From Apus apus (taxonomy: Eukaryota > Chordata > Aves > Apodiformes > Apodidae): a stretch of 64,000 nucleotides of DNA. The stretch is taken from contig NC_067312.1 in NCBI RefSeq assembly GCF_020740795.1, forward strand, positions 51,107,905 through 51,171,904, written 5' to 3'. How positions within the stretch are numbered: position 1 is the first letter of the stretch; every line of letters starts with the position of its first letter. A program made the position numbers and the translations under genes. The notes under the pieces are model-generated. The model searched no databases. It was not told the origin of the DNA and saw nothing but the letters and a program-made list of their open reading frames with translations. This document shows positions 34,501 through 49,500 of this stretch, piece by piece.

Positions 34501-37500
34501 GTTGGCTACTCCTGCTAATCTTCTTTTCTTCCTTGTGGTTAGAGATGGCCTCCAGAATGAGCTGCTCCATCACCATTCCAGGGATGGAGGTGAGGCTGAC
34601 CAGTCTGTAGTTGCCTTATGTTTGGCTGGAAGAGGATGTCTCTCTAAATTCGTGGCCTCAGCCTGCAATACCAGAAGTCTGGTAACCTAGATATAACTTT
34701 GACAACATGGAACTCGCAGATAATTTTCATTTCTACTAAGTATAGTGGTCATGGAAAAGTAATTTCTATGGTAAGCCCATAAGATGGGTTTTAATGCTCA
34801 ACACTGCCATGGGAAACCCTGAGTCCTACTAGAACAAATATATTATGAAACAATAAATGAAGAATTTAAAGTCTTTAGTTTCTGCTGATGGATTCTACCA
34901 ATGACAACTCAGGGAGGTTTACAACACACTGCTGGTTTCCAGATTAATGAGAAAATCCACATCCGCAGAGAGAAGACAAGCTAGCTCTGTGGATGAGACT
35001 GTTCTGCTGCATAGCCATTTGCATACCCTGTACAAATAAATGCTTCCAAACCATATCAAAATCCAAACTGTAACTGTGTCCTGCAGTTTTGTTTTGGTTT
35101 CTCTCTATTTCAATTAACTGAGAAGAACCTGACAGCTCTGCGGCAACAGAAGGACAGAATGGGAAAACAGCAGAGGGGGAAGCTGCCAAGGCTTGTCTCT
35201 ATGAAGACAGGATGGGGAGGGGCCAGCAAGCAGGGTTGCTGATTGATACCACATTCTCTGACAAACCAAAAGACCCGAAAGCAAATGGATTTTGCCCCTA
35301 TCCTTGCAGCTGCTGTCCCCTTTGTGGCATCTGCTGCCTGGAGTAACAACAGACACAGGTCCAACTGCTGGATGTGTGCACTAGTTGCAACCAGCACTGA
35401 AATGCTCCTGAACATTGGCATTTAAATATTGCCTCTAGAACACTGATTCAGTGTGCAATGTTTCACATCTCCCTCCTGCCCCACAGCAAACACAGTTACT
35501 GGGTAAAATGGTTTTTATGTTGAATTTGGGTCCTACTTCTTTGGTTGGCAAGGAGGATGCCTGGGAGAGGAACCAGGTTCACACATGGTGCCAGCACTTG
35601 TTGTCTCATAAAAGAAGGAAGTGCACTGAGAGAATGGCACATACTAAGTCCACTTTGCCCCTAAAGTTACCACAGTCACTTCAGAACATTCTGCATTGTT
35701 GTAGCACTTGCAGTGAGTAAAATGCACTTTAATTATTTTTCAAACTCTTTTGTGAATCCATCATGGTGCAAATTTCATTGTGATATCTAGGGCTCCATTT
35801 ATCCAGCATGGCAGTTAAGAACTGGTGTTTTTTAGCATAGTTGTAGCTAAACAGGTTGCAGTAAGCTTTTCTCATGTGCTAGAGAGACCTTCTGCTTATT
35901 TTCAGAGAGAAGACTTTAGGATAAGGAGACTAACAATGCAGTTTGATTTGGCAGACTGAATAAGGGAGAAAAATACCCCATCGACACAGCTTGCAGAAAT
36001 TGTGCTTGAGCCCCACTGGCTGTAGCAATCACATTTAGAGCAGTTGTATTTCCATTACACATAGAGTCTCCACTCCAAAATTTATGTACAATTTAACCTG
36101 ATTATTTTTCTTCCCCATTTCTGCCTGACAAGCTGTATTTGCTATGCCCTGGGCTGGAAATCCATCCTAATCAACTTAAGACCTAGTAGATAAAGCAATT
36201 TTTTTTTGTCTCCACTGTCAGCAAAGCTGCATTTCACGACTGTGTTCAAGCCTCCACATAGGTCACTGGGATCTTCTCAAAATCCAGGAGCAAACAACAG
36301 GAACAGGAAAAAGTTGCAGTTTGAGTGAAGACAGAAAATGCCAGTGGAACTGCTCCCACTAGGACTGGAGGATAGGGGATGTGGGGGAAGCCAGTGGCAA
36401 TATGCAATGTTTACGCAAATAACTTTGTTGATGGTTTTAACTGCCCACACACAAATGACAGTTTTGATTATTTTAACCACAGAATTTTTGTTTCCCACAT
36501 CAAGCAAACTAAATACTCAGCAACTGCCAGACTATTAAGCAAATGGTATGAGAGATATTGATTCTGCAGTAGTAACAATCACTTTTACATAATGCCTTGC
36601 AGGCTTAGGTGTCCCTAGGCACACTACAAGTTGCACCAATGAAAACAGAACTTGAGCAATGAAACACCACAGCTTCCTGAGAGCACCATTAAAGAGGATG
36701 CAAACACCAGGAAAGTAAAACACACTCTTCGCAGCCAAAATTTTTAGAAGCATTTTGTAAAGGTTCAAAATACAATAATCAGAATACATATCAGACAGGC
36801 ATCTCTTAGAAAAGGTGGAACAAGTACTGAAACAGCTAGGAAAACAGTGAATATCTTTGTCATGAAGTTTACCACATAGCTGGTGCAGTGCAAACTGCTG
36901 CACAATTACCTGGTTAATGTTTAACTGTATTGAAAGCTTTGGCTTAAAACCTGGCTGATGATAAACGCTGTTTGTCAAGACATCAATTTTCTCTCATTGA
37001 GAAGCTAATGCTTCACACAACAATGTCATTCATAATTGAACTGTGGCTCTATTTACATACTCAGAACACAAAAGCAACATCTGGGTCATCAAAAGCACAG
37101 CAATTCCCACTCCTGTTAACTCCTCCCCTGTTCTAATCTGCAACCAACCTTGTTAAACAGACCTCACTTCAAAACCTTTCTTCACTAAAGGTTTTCTGCA
37201 GGAACTCAAGCACGTTATGTTTTGTGTCTTATATTCTTGTCTGAATATGGACATGCCTGACATTTTGAGGGCTTCTTAAGGATAAAGTTAATCTGAAATT
37301 TAGAGAACCCAAAGGGGAAGGGAGCTACGAAACATGTGCAGGACTTTTATCAGCTGAAGAACAACAACAAAAGAGAGAGGAAAGTTAGAAGAACTTCTGA
37401 CACTTTCTTTCTCACAGGAAAAATCTGCTATCGCCCTTAAAACCACAGGAGGGTAAGAGTGAAGGCTCAGAACTGAACCTTGCCCTCCACCTATAGAGCA

Positions 37501-40500
37501 AGTCATGTGCCTGGTGAAGGAAGCTGCTTACCTTCTGAGTGCATTCGTCAGCTCAGCAGCCAGCTCACTCTCGTTGTAGGGCCTCAGTTCAGCCAGTGTT
37601 AACGGTGTTGCAGTGCCATCGCTACATTCCTGAGAAATGAGAAAAAGCCATCTAATTTGAAATGCCTTACCATCTTAACGGGAAAACTCTGAAAACCTCT
37701 TCCTTCACAGCCACTCTTAAAATGGAGGTGAAATAAACATCACAATGTCACGACAACATGGCAGTGGATCAACATACCAAGAAATGGAGCAATGGATTAA
37801 CACTTCCCAAATTCTTCTAAACCTTTCCTAAACCACCACAGCTCACTGATCTGCAGAATGCTGCAACAGTGTGCCTAACTTCTGGTGCCTTATATTACTT
37901 TTGACACTACACTTCAAACAAAGAAGCACCCGGATCCAACAATTCAGATGATGCTTTGCCAGAAACACTTAAAAGACACAGCTACACACTAGCTCTGGGT
38001 TTTGTTTTAAAACATACCACTGAGGTTTTCTGGGGACAAATTACTAAAGATACAAGACTACAGGTTTTTTAACGTATCAGTATTTCTTCCTGCAGCTTAT
38101 TAATGTAAATACAGAAATCTGTTTATTTTGCATTATACTAAGGGGGTATAAGTCCTCATTTGCAAATAATTACAAACTGTTTTGGAAAAAAAGACTAGCA
38201 CTACAATGCTCTAGCAGCTTCATAGAAAGGAGCTCTATTTTTTAATATTTTGTGTTTGGAGTAGGGGGAGGATGACATTTTGCTTAGACTCTCTTTCACT
38301 GTTTCCAGTGAGTGACAACAGGAAGGACACAACATGTTTAAACCACAGCAGCTTTTTATATTTGGCAAGAATAGCTTTGTTTTACTCTAAACTTCTTTTA
38401 GCCCAGGCTTAAACGGTAATTCTACAAAGTCCTCCTAAGTCACAGGATGGAAATAACCACCTAACAACTGGAGAAGAGAGAAAAGATGTACATACAGACT
38501 AAAGAGGAGAATTACTGACATGCTAAAGATTGCTGAGGGATACAATAAATCATGTTTACATCGATTTTAGAAACTTGTTTGACTCCTGACCTTGCCCAAT
38601 TTGTCTTTGCTTCCACTGCTGGTTGAGCTGAGCGACCTCATTCTCTGCTCTTTTTGCTCTTCCACTTCAGACTTCAAGTGCTCAATATGGACAAGGTAAG
38701 CCTGCTCCTGGGCCTCTCGAGAGCTCAGCTTCAATTCCAATGCCTTCTTCTCCTTCTCTAGCAGGTAAAGCTGTGCTTTGAGCTCTGCCATCTCCTCCTG
38801 TTGAAGAAACATTATCAGCATGCTGTTCCCTGGGACTACATACCTAAAAGAAGATGAGGTTAAACATTTTCATTCATTCCTAGTATTTGACTGTTATTTC
38901 AATGGAGAGCACTATCAGCACCCAAAAGGCATTTTATAATCACATACTATATTTGTCAGAAGACCAATAGATCTTGAGACTCAGTGGAAACAGAGCAAAT
39001 AATGTGGTGCTGAAATTGGAGTATCAGGGATCTGAGTAGGTTGCTGCAGAAGCTGAAATTTCTTTCCTTCTACCTTGCCCTCCAGAGACCCCTGCCCTAA
39101 AACCAAGAGTGTCTGACCTTCTTGTCAACAAGTTCCCTACTTGTTAGATTCCAGCTTGTTATTGATACGTAAGAATCAGAGTTGGTTTATGTCATCACTG
39201 TGGAGTAGGCCTGAGGGACTAGGACAGCAAACACAGGTCACATATTCCTGCCTCATAAAACCAGTCTCTGGTAGAACGAGCTGGTCCAAAAGGGCAACTG
39301 GGTACAGCACCACTGGATGTCCATTTTTAATTTCCCTTCTCTAGATGGGCAGAATCCCAAAAATATACAACTGGAGGGTAACAAAATTGCCCTTGCTTTT
39401 ATTCTTCCATAAATATGATCCCCAGAAGATAGACACTCATACTTCATAGAAAGAAGCTCACTTCTGAGACCTAGCTCTTTTGTGCAATTCTTCTGCCACT
39501 CTGGTATTTACAACGGGTCTGTCAACTATTGTAACAGAACAAGGCTGGCGCTCTGGGGACACACCTCTGCTTTAACATCTGCCTGGCAGTGGCTGGACAG
39601 AAGAGTAGGAGCAAGGCATGAGAGTGGTGATGCTTCTTTCAGCATTTGCTCCCAGCCTTCCAAGAAAAGCAGCTCAATGGGTACCCTGAAGGAGAAGGCT
39701 CTTTGTGTATAATACTTCAGAGAAGTTTCTTCCATGAAATGCCTAGTTATTTTTTTAACTCAGAAAAACCCATTATCCACAAAAAATTGAAATAGTCGTA
39801 AAACATCATTTACCGTATGCGTTAAAAAGCCACCATCAAATGAAAAAATACTGGCAAAACAAATTAAAAAAACCCCCATAATCCAGAATCATGTTTTCAC
39901 TGTTGAACTTGCTGTGCCCTGGGTCACCTCATGGGTGAATACTGTTTATACAGTAATTTTCTGTATTACAGTATAGTTCTAGACTTGTTTGTTGTGAAAA
40001 CATCTCTAAAAGTTAGAAGTTTCTTGTTGTGTGGGCAGCCTAGGAACAAATCACTATTTTAAAATTACTTTTTGAACAAACAAAAAATTATAGTAATAAA
40101 ATTATCAGAGGTATCTTACCTTATCCATTCAAAAATAATGCTCTTTGTATTATATCCTTTACTAACAAAGATTATACAAATACAAATCTTGGCACATATT
40201 TAGACTAACATTTTTCTGTAGAAGAGAATGTACATTCCTACCAGAAATTTGCTGTTTGGATTAAGCGTAAGATGCGTGCACAGGTATAGCACAGTTACTA
40301 CCAGAATATAGTAATCACAGGTAATCACTGGCTTATTCAGAATCACCAACCATGCAAAAATAAAACCCGTATCCTAAAAACCCTCAGGCTTGGAAAGGTT
40401 TGTATGAGCTTTAAAATAATTCATTTATTCATCTACTTGTTTGTGAACTGAAGGTTAGAAGCACAATCCACTTCAATCAATGTGGTTTACAGAAATTTAG

Positions 40501-43500
40501 TTGTTAGGCAACCTTATAATTAATTTCCTTTGTCAACAGTAAGAAATGTAAATAACACTGATAAATAATGATGGGGAAATTTAGTTATAGGAGTTGAACT
40601 GGATTCTCTAGTATACTTGGGTGTATGGATTTAGCTTCTTAAGACTCTATTTCTAAAGTTAATAATCTACTTAGCCTGTTAGTAAAGGCTGAGCAGTAAT
40701 TTGATCAGAATATTTTGCACTTACGTGAATAAAATATACTCTTCACAGAGGGTTATCTATTTGAGAGGGTCATGACAAGATCAACCTAGGCTGGAAGCTG
40801 AAGCTAGGTAAATTCAGCCTAGGAACAGGACAGTTATTTCACAGAATAAGAGAATGTTTGGAGTTGGAAGGGACCTTAAATATCATCAAATTCCAACTCC
40901 CCTGCATGGGCAGGGACACCTTCCACTAGAACAGGCTGCTCAGAGCCCCCTCCAACCTGCCCTTAAGCACCTCCAGGGATGGAGCCCCCACAACATCTCT
41001 GGGCAGCCTGTTCCAGTATCTCACCATCCTTACACTGAAGAATTTATGCCTGATCTCTTAACCTAAATCTCTCTTCTTTCAGCTTAAAACAATCACTCCT
41101 TGTCCTCTCACTGCAAGCCTGTGTCAAAAGTTCCTTCCCCAGCTTTCCTGCAGGCCCCCTTCAGGTACTGGAAGGCCACTATGAGGCCCCCTGGGAACCT
41201 TCTCTTCTTCAGGCTGAACAACCCCAGCTCCCTCAGTCTGTCATCATAAGAGACATGCTCCAGCCCTGGGATCATTTTTGTGGTCCTTCTCTGGACACGT
41301 TCCAACAGGGCAACATCTTTCTTGTGCTGGAGGCACCAAAGCTGGATGCAATATTCTAGGTGAGGTCTCACCAGGGCAGAGTAGAGAGGCAGAATCACCT
41401 CTCTTGATCTGCTGGCCACACTTCTTTTGATGCAGCCCAGGATGGAGTTGGCCTTCTGGGCTGCAACTGCACGTTGGTGGCTCATGTCCAGCTTTTCATC
41501 CACTAGTACCCTCAGGCCCTTTTCCACAGGGCTGGTCTCAAGTGTGACCTCCCCAGTCTGTATTCATATCTTGGGTGACCTCGGCCCAGGTGCAGGACCC
41601 TTCACTTGGCCTTGTTGAACCTCATGAGGTTCACCTGGGCCCACTTCTCCAGCTTGTCCAGGTCCCTCTGGATGGCATCCTGTCCCTCTGGCATATCAAC
41701 CACACCACCCAGCTTGGTGTCATCTGCAAACTTGCTGAGAGTGCTCTCAATGCCACTGTCAATATAATTAATTAAGATATTAAGTATCATTAATGAAGAT
41801 ATTAAACAACACTGGTTCCAATCCAGACCCCTGAGGGACACCACTTGTCACCGTTTTCCATCTGGACTCAGAGCCAGTGACCACTACCCTCTGGATGTGA
41901 CCATCCACTGAACAGTCCACCCATCAAATCCATATCTCTCCAATTTAGTGAGAAGGATGTTGCGGGGGACTGTCAGAGGCCTTGCAGAAGTCCAGATAGA
42001 TGACATCCACTGCTTCTCCCTGGTTGACTGATGTAGTCACTTTCTTGTAGAAAGCCACTAGGTTAGTCAGGCAGGATTTGCCCCTGTCTTCTAGGAGGCA
42101 GGCATTTGCATGTCTTCTAGGAGGATCTGTTCCATGATCTTCCCAGGCACAGCGGTGAGGCTGATAGGCTGGTAATTCCCAGGGTCCTCCTTTCTACCCT
42201 TTTAGAATATGGGCATAACATCCTTTCTTCCAGTCACCAGGGACTTCACCTGACTGCCATGACTTTTCAAGTATCATGGACAGGCTTGGCAATTACATCT
42301 GTCAATTCCTTCAGGACTCTGGGATGTATTTCATCAGGCCTAGTGGACTTGTGTATCTTCAGGTTCCTCAGATGGTCATGAACCTTATCTTCACTTACAG
42401 TGGGGGGGACTTTGTCTCTCTGATCTGCATCTTGTGGGCCATCAACAAGAGAGTTATGAGGAGAGGAGTTGCCAGTGAAGTGTGTGGTAAAAAAATGAGA
42501 ATCTCAGCCTTCTCCTCATCTGTTGTTACCATTTCACCATTGTGGCTCATCAGGGGGGGCTTTCTTTAACCTTCCTTTTCTGGTTTACGTACCTGTAGAA
42601 GCCCTTCTTGTTTTTCTTAACATCTCTTGCCAAGTTCAGCTCCAGCTGTGCCTTGGCCTTCCTGACCTCATCCCTGCATAACCTGCATCCCTGCATTTAC
42701 TAGAAGAAAATGGTGAACTGAACCACTGCAACAATGAATCTGTGGAAATAATTTTTCCTATGACTCAGAAGTTTTAACTTAAAGACTGAATGTTTGTTTG
42801 TACTACATATCCTAGCTCAAAATACATTTGTGGATCAGTGGTTAACTCCTTAGTTTAGGAAGACAGTAAGCTTAGATCATGATATAGAAACTCCAAAGTT
42901 TGCAACCTGTCCCAGAAGATGTATCATGGACACCAAAAGCATGCCCAATGTTAGTTTTCTCATGTCAAGACAATGTGACTTTGAAGTACAGAAGCAAAGA
43001 CAAAGCAGAAGCAAAGACAAAGCAGAAGTAAACTGTCAGCCAGTGCCTCACAGAGGCTCCCAGGGAAGAAACAGAAAAGAATGTAAAAGTTGAAGTTAAA
43101 AATTAAAACTACCATGGAGAATTCTGATATGGATACATAGAACCTGTGAGACAGGGTGGCAACAATAATTTTTCATGTGGGAAAATATAAGTAGCTGAGG
43201 TTTACTTAGAAAGTTAATTAGCCTTGACATATGCAGTAATTTTTTCCATGAAAATATGTTTTCTAAAGATAGTGTCTAAATTTCATTTCAATGACAACAC
43301 CAACTTTGTATATTTACTATCCCCTTTTGCTCTAATTACAGGATGTTTATGAAATATTTTGCAGTTTAACATATCTAGACCTAAAGCACAAGTAGCATTT
43401 ATAAAATGAAACCCTGAAAGAGAGGAGGTAGCAAGTGGTCACTCTTCCAGTGGACTGCAGAAGACTCAACCCATGCAAATTCACAAGCTTCAAGTACTAA

Positions 43501-46500
43501 ATCTAGCAGGCATTAACTGAATATTGAGGAGTATTTTGTACTTGCAGTCATACTGTAATTCTGAATTTGGGTGAAAACTTGAAAGAAAATTAAAGACTCC
43601 TGACTCAATACTGTTGGAAACAGCACAGCACCCTCAACATTAAAATTAGTACTGGATCAGGTTATGTCAGAAGAATAAACTAGCAAGGACTCTTAAGTAG
43701 CAAAAAGTCCTAAAAGTCACAAAAACAGACTCCAGAAGGATCACAATACACAAGCTGGAATATACCTGCCTTCAGAAGTAAAACAAATATCAGAGCAGAT
43801 AAATGCCATGCTTTAGTTAACTGCATTTTTCTGCTTACATCTGTAAGAGTAACAAATGCTGTAATAAAGGTGGACATGAGGATTCTTTACATTCTTTACT
43901 AAAAGACTATAGCCTTTACAAGTACTTTACGAGCAATATTATCACCACTTGTACATAAAAGAGGAAGAATTTTCAGTGAAGAAAGCTGAGATTTCTTATC
44001 TAGATTAAGTCCTTTGAAATGCAGAAAGGCTGTAAAGCAAGAATTATTTATACCCAGCAGAAGTAATCTCCTTGCTAATTGGGGCATGACAACAACTGAC
44101 CTCAAAGCAGGACCACTGTGATGACAAATGGCAGATGAGAATATATTTGGAAGCATGGTTAATTATTGCTTGAAGCAAAGAATTGGATTTTATAGAAGTA
44201 CTGGCAGACCACTATGTCTTACACTCCAAAGCAGTAAAAAAAAATAATAAATCAACAGGGAAACTGAGAAATCATCCCCAAAACATCTTTTTTATAGTAG
44301 CACATACTCTTGGGATCAAAGCAGAGTGTAGTTGTGCCTTTCATAATACTTCATGCACAGAAGAAATGCAGGAGTTTTCAATTTCTGTAGCAGGAGAGCA
44401 CTTACCAACAAATCCATTCCAAGCTTTGACAAACCTGCATTTTCGATGTATCCCTTTCAGCAACCTAGGGATTTCCTGCAGTTGTGAATTCCAGTGAAGT
44501 ACAACAAATAACAATGAACAAAAGTACTGTCAGTTTCCCTTTACAAGAAAGGACTGAAGGTGACTTTAGCCACCTATGTAAAATGTGTGTCTGCTCCACT
44601 ATGCATTGCACACAAAACAAGGAAGAAGAAAGATTTCTTCTTCTAAGGACAATTCCTGCAGTCAAAACCCAATGTGCTAGGTCCAGCCAAAAGTTATGAG
44701 GGGACACCCTGTATCAAAAACAAGTTAAATGACTGTTTAGTCAACAAAAGGATTACCAGCTCTCAAAACTATGCCAGAAATTATGACATGCAAGGATTGG
44801 TGCTCCTGATAGGCCAGGGAATGCAAGGGCAGCAATCAAAAGCTGAGTTTTGTTTTTACCAGTCAAGTTTTTTCAGGGAAGATCTCAAAACAAAAGAGGA
44901 GAAGTGTGGTATCTGAAATACACACCTTACTATCTACAGATGTCTTCCAGTACATCTTGCATGCTTCAATTATAGGGAATATATTGCTGTTGGTAACAAT
45001 ACATTCAAACAACTAATGTAACTTTGAATCTTCTAACTGGCAGCAGACAATCTTTTTTTCTGACCTGCAAATACTGAATGCATTACTGCAAAATTGCTTT
45101 TGTCACCATGGAAAGGTAGCACCACTAAGAACATAATTATCATTACTAAGTTACCTGTTAGCCAGCAGTAGCACATCTGAACAAAAATCTATAGCTTTAG
45201 AAGCTTATGAAAAAATTAGGATTTGCTGTTCCACATGATACCATCATCTGACATATCTTCCAGTAGTTGACTAAAATAAGACTTACTATCATGCAGAAAT
45301 CAAACTTCTTTAAACTGAACTAAAACCAGACAATTTCTAAATGCAGATATGTGCTCATAGTGCCTTTAAATATTCTTACGTTTTAGTTCACCTCTCTCAA
45401 AGGCTATATAAAAGCCAGATTTAAAGCTCCATCCTTGGTCAATAAAGGTCCGTTTTTCTAGATCACATCTTTAGCACTGGACACATAGACGTGGCCTTAG
45501 GTACCAGAGTTTTCTCCAAAAACCTGTTACTGAAAGTCATTACAGCCACACTCTGAACCAAGCTATAGATTGCATCACAGTGCCTGGAACACCTCTGGAC
45601 TTGTAACTGAGTGCTGGAGAGCATTAGGGATGATAGCTTCTGACAGACTGTTCCTCCTTCCACGGCAGTATTAAAAGCAGGTGAAATTTTCTGCTTCAGT
45701 TCACAAAGATTCAAGATGCACATTTGCAGGCTTGTAATTAAAGTAATGAACTGGGCCTTTCAAAGTGCTGTATCATGGTCACCCTCACGCAACTCAGCTG
45801 CTCAAGGAGAGCATCTGGTTTGCCAAGGAGAGCATTCCAAGTTCAGAGTCACAGATGAGGTCCTTGCCTAATTTAAAACACACGCACAGCTCGTCACTAT
45901 TGACTACTGATTGTTTCAACGAAGTTACCGTTTCTCACCCAGTAATCACTATCAAAGCCTGCCATGAGTGCAACTCAGAATGTTTTGCAGCGCAGGTGCA
46001 TTGTCAGCAGTGAAGTTAGCCTGTTGGACATAAATAAAATACCTTCATTGCCATAAGTTCCTGCATCAAGACCGCATTTTCCAGGTCCAGCCTCTGGCTG
46101 TCTCCACGAGGTTTAACATCATAACTAAGGGGATCAATATGGATGCTTTCCAGCTCCAGCATTGTCAGTTTCACTGCTGCCCTGTCATTTTTCAACTGCT
46201 GGATGTAATCCTTCAGCCGCTGCTCATCCTCCTTTGTAAATTCTGTATCACAACTGCTTGCAGTTGAGCTGGTAGTACTGGAAAGAGAAAGAATAGTGGT
46301 AAAAACAACAACAAACAACATTCGGAAAAAAGTATCTGTATTTTTACATCAAACACTCTCCCAATATTTCATCAACACATCTGAATCTTGCTTAAGAGTT
46401 CACAGAAAGGGCACATGTAGCATGGACTAGACATTGCAGAGGGGTGTGACAAATTCAGAAAAAAAATTAATTCTCTGAGCTGCATGAGAAAATTGAATCA

Positions 46501-49500
46501 TGTGACAACTTCTCTGCAAAGCCAGATATTTAGTGACATAAAACTGAATTACTTTTTCTGGAATGGTGTCTTCTGAAACAAGTCCTTTATTTTTAATTTT
46601 AAAAATAAAAAGCTACTGAAGAGTTCTTAGCAATCTAGCAGGCTGAATCTCTCTCTGCTGCTCAGCCACTGAGTCTTCATCTTCCTTGGGAAAAGCATCT
46701 GCTAAGAAAAAAGAATCAGAGCAGACCTCATTTAAATCTGCTGATGGCAACCGCAGTTATCATCTCTTGATATTTTTAAGGAGTTGCAGGATTTTTAATA
46801 AAAATAATCAGACTTGGTGGAACTTCTCCTGTCTAAAGGCATAAAACCAATAGCTGCCATTAGCCTGTCCCACAAATATTTACAAAGAGATTGCAGAAAG
46901 GGAGAATTGATGTCTTATAGCAGGGGTGGCTCAGTGCTGCCTACTCACCTACATGCATGCCAGTGCTGCAGGGGGCAGACACTGATACAGCCCTAGTGTT
47001 TCAGGGCTGAATATAGTTGCAACAGCACTTAAAGGAAAATAAAATGCCATGTTGTTTCTATAACCTCACTCAAAGCTGCCTGCTGTCTCCTGAGGTCCTG
47101 TAATCAGCTGCCGGGTGAGGGATAAGTCATCCATTAACTGTGCTTGTCTGGAATGCTAGATGATCTCAGTTATCAGCAGGGGAATAAATCACTTTCTGTA
47201 TCAAATTGCACTGCTATTCAACATTTTTGTAGGAAGAAAAAAGGACCCACCCACTACATGCTGTGAGAGTTGGGATGATGTTCTAAAATATGTTATACAT
47301 ATGGAAAATGGTAAGCCTATCAAGACAGGCTTGATTTTTCTCTTTTGTTTTGGTTCTACTTCAGCCAAAGTTACACTGATTTTTAAGTGCCCCAAATAGT
47401 TGCCAATCTTCCCACAAATTCCAAGCACAGCCTTGAAGGAGATGGTGTATTGGCAGGTCTACAAAGATGTCTCAAAATCCTTCCCTCTCAAGGAATATTG
47501 CATTACAATTCTTTGCTACAGTTCTCTGTCAATATCCCATTATTCCTTAGTTTTCTTAGGGATAGTAGATGCCATATTTACCACAAGTGTAAGCAGGTCT
47601 TTGCTTTTATTTTCATCCATTTCCAACTTCAGCGAAGTTAAAAATACCCAGTACATATACTATGCAAGAAGCCCTTTCAGGTTGAAGCAAATTTTTGTTT
47701 ATATTTGGTTCTTCATTGCAGAATCTCAAAACAATAAATCTTGCTTTACTGAGTCTAAAGATACCTCTCTGAAGTATATAATGATATAAAAATCATGGGG
47801 ATAGACAATGTGAGAAATACTTAATTCTGTACTAAAATAATCTTGCAAGTTTTCTCAGTACTCATATTGCACAGTTTTTCTGGATTAGATATAAAACAGC
47901 TGGAGGAAGGACAGCTTCTAAAGCCTACAACAGGCTTTGCATCTTGGGACACAAAGAGCTCATCTCAGTTTTCACTTGCAAGGGACAGAAAACCTAGCTC
48001 TCCTGCTGGAAGTGAAACCTGAGCAAAAATGCTGAAAATCTATTGTTACATTGTGCTGAACCTCACACTGGATATTCACAGATTCTGGCCATAGCTATGC
48101 ACATATATTTTCAGAGAGAGCAGTTCAGACTGAGGAAGACAGCCTGGGCTGTTGCCGGTGATACTCAGGCTGCTTTTACTTCAGTCCTGGCTGCCTGCCT
48201 GACTACAGCCGAGTTGGCTCCTCTGGTGAATAGCTTGCAAGCTGCTGGGTTGGTTTTTATTTTGTTTTGTTTTGTTTTTTGTTTTTTGTTTTTTAAGGTG
48301 AGGGAACCATCCCTAGGAAGCTGTCTCAGCCAGCACACAAAGGGACAAGAAACTTCCCTCCCCGCCCCTGACACTTAGCAGCAAGCCCCCACTCAGCAGA
48401 CCAGAAACAGTATAGGTTGCAGAAAGTGGAGGTATAAAGCTCATTTTAGGTTGCTGCATGATGAGGGACAGAAACAAGGCTGCGGTGCTTCTGAACTGCC
48501 ACGGGACAGCTCTGCAAGGGTGTGTTCCCCAAAAAGCCCCACCATACAGTTCTCCACAGCCATAAAGTTAGTCCATTGATCTATTTAAGGGTCCGCAGCT
48601 GGTGAACATACGATCCTGGATTTCAGATACTGCTCTCTTCCTTTTAACAGCAATCAGGACAAAGGAAAGGAGACTGACAGAATGTGTATGTAGTATAAGG
48701 CATCTATCCAAAAACCACATGAAACTTGCAAAAGATGTGTAGTTTCTCGTTTCTCAAGTATATAGGTAAGGATAGAGAAAGGTTCACAGCTTCACCACAC
48801 CTGGAAGAAATACAACATCAACCTGCTCATTCTAACTGCTGTTGCATTCAGAATAAGCAAAGAGAAATTTTCTTCCCGCTTGCTTCATCTTCAAGCCTTT
48901 TACAATGATGTCATACATACATCTAAAATTGATTTACACACACAGCCTGGGGAAATTATGCAGGTTGGTATAGTGCCACATGCAGTTTTATTTGCTGGCA
49001 TGCATCTATGTGTTTGCATGCATATATGTGTGTATAAAATGCAGCGGATGGGTGTAAATGTCTTTCAGCAGTGCCTCTGTGTGAGTAACTCCTGTACTCT
49101 ACACAATTTTGCATATAAAACCCTATATAAGCTTCAGTTCATCTGTTAAAAATCAAGTCAATAAACAAATATATAACTCAGCAATGGTGCACATAATACA
49201 AAAGTTGATAGAACTAAAATAACACCATCAGAACCGAACCCACAAAACGTACTTTAACGTCTGCACAGCACCTTATATATTTAAGAATTAAACTGATACA
49301 CAGTATACATAGATCAACCATCTTCTAGCTGAACATGGTGGCTTGCGATCTGGAACAGCACAAAGCCAAAAGATAGTAATTTCCCAAGAAACTAAAAAAT
49401 ACTAGCAAAAAGGCAAACAGTATATTTAGGTAAAATCAGAACCTTTGGTGAAACCACCCTGTTTCCTTCTGATAGTCATTCAGTCTAGCAATGAAGTGTT

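Larger units (their letters stand above)
23651..37531 (-). other. MCC: MCC intron (13.9 kb) with several CR1 copies
   Basis: The largest intron in the window, GT-AG with phase 2. It holds CR1 fragments at 24132-24346, 30901-31610 and the nested group at 32184-34620. The region about 27.9-29.4 kb is less AT-rich than its surroundings, but I see no gene in it. The remainder is unremarkable intronic sequence. Confidence 0.9.
38798..46042 (-). other. MCC: MCC intron (7.2 kb) with a long CR1
   Basis: Contains the CR1 at 40841-42705 and a small 17-bp tandem repeat at 42989-43028. The rest is AT-rich with no recognised gene. Donor gtattt. Confidence 0.9.

Noticed and set aside
36535..36978. 147-codon - strand open frame
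   Set aside because: No domain recognised, and there is no match to MCC, whose exons are accounted for on either side (37532 and 23528).
5241..42569. Reverse transcriptase-like frames as host genes
   Set aside because: All (for example 5241-6062, 32297-33067, 33508-34270, 41108-41844) are parts of CR1 LINE copies with stops, frameshifts or truncation.
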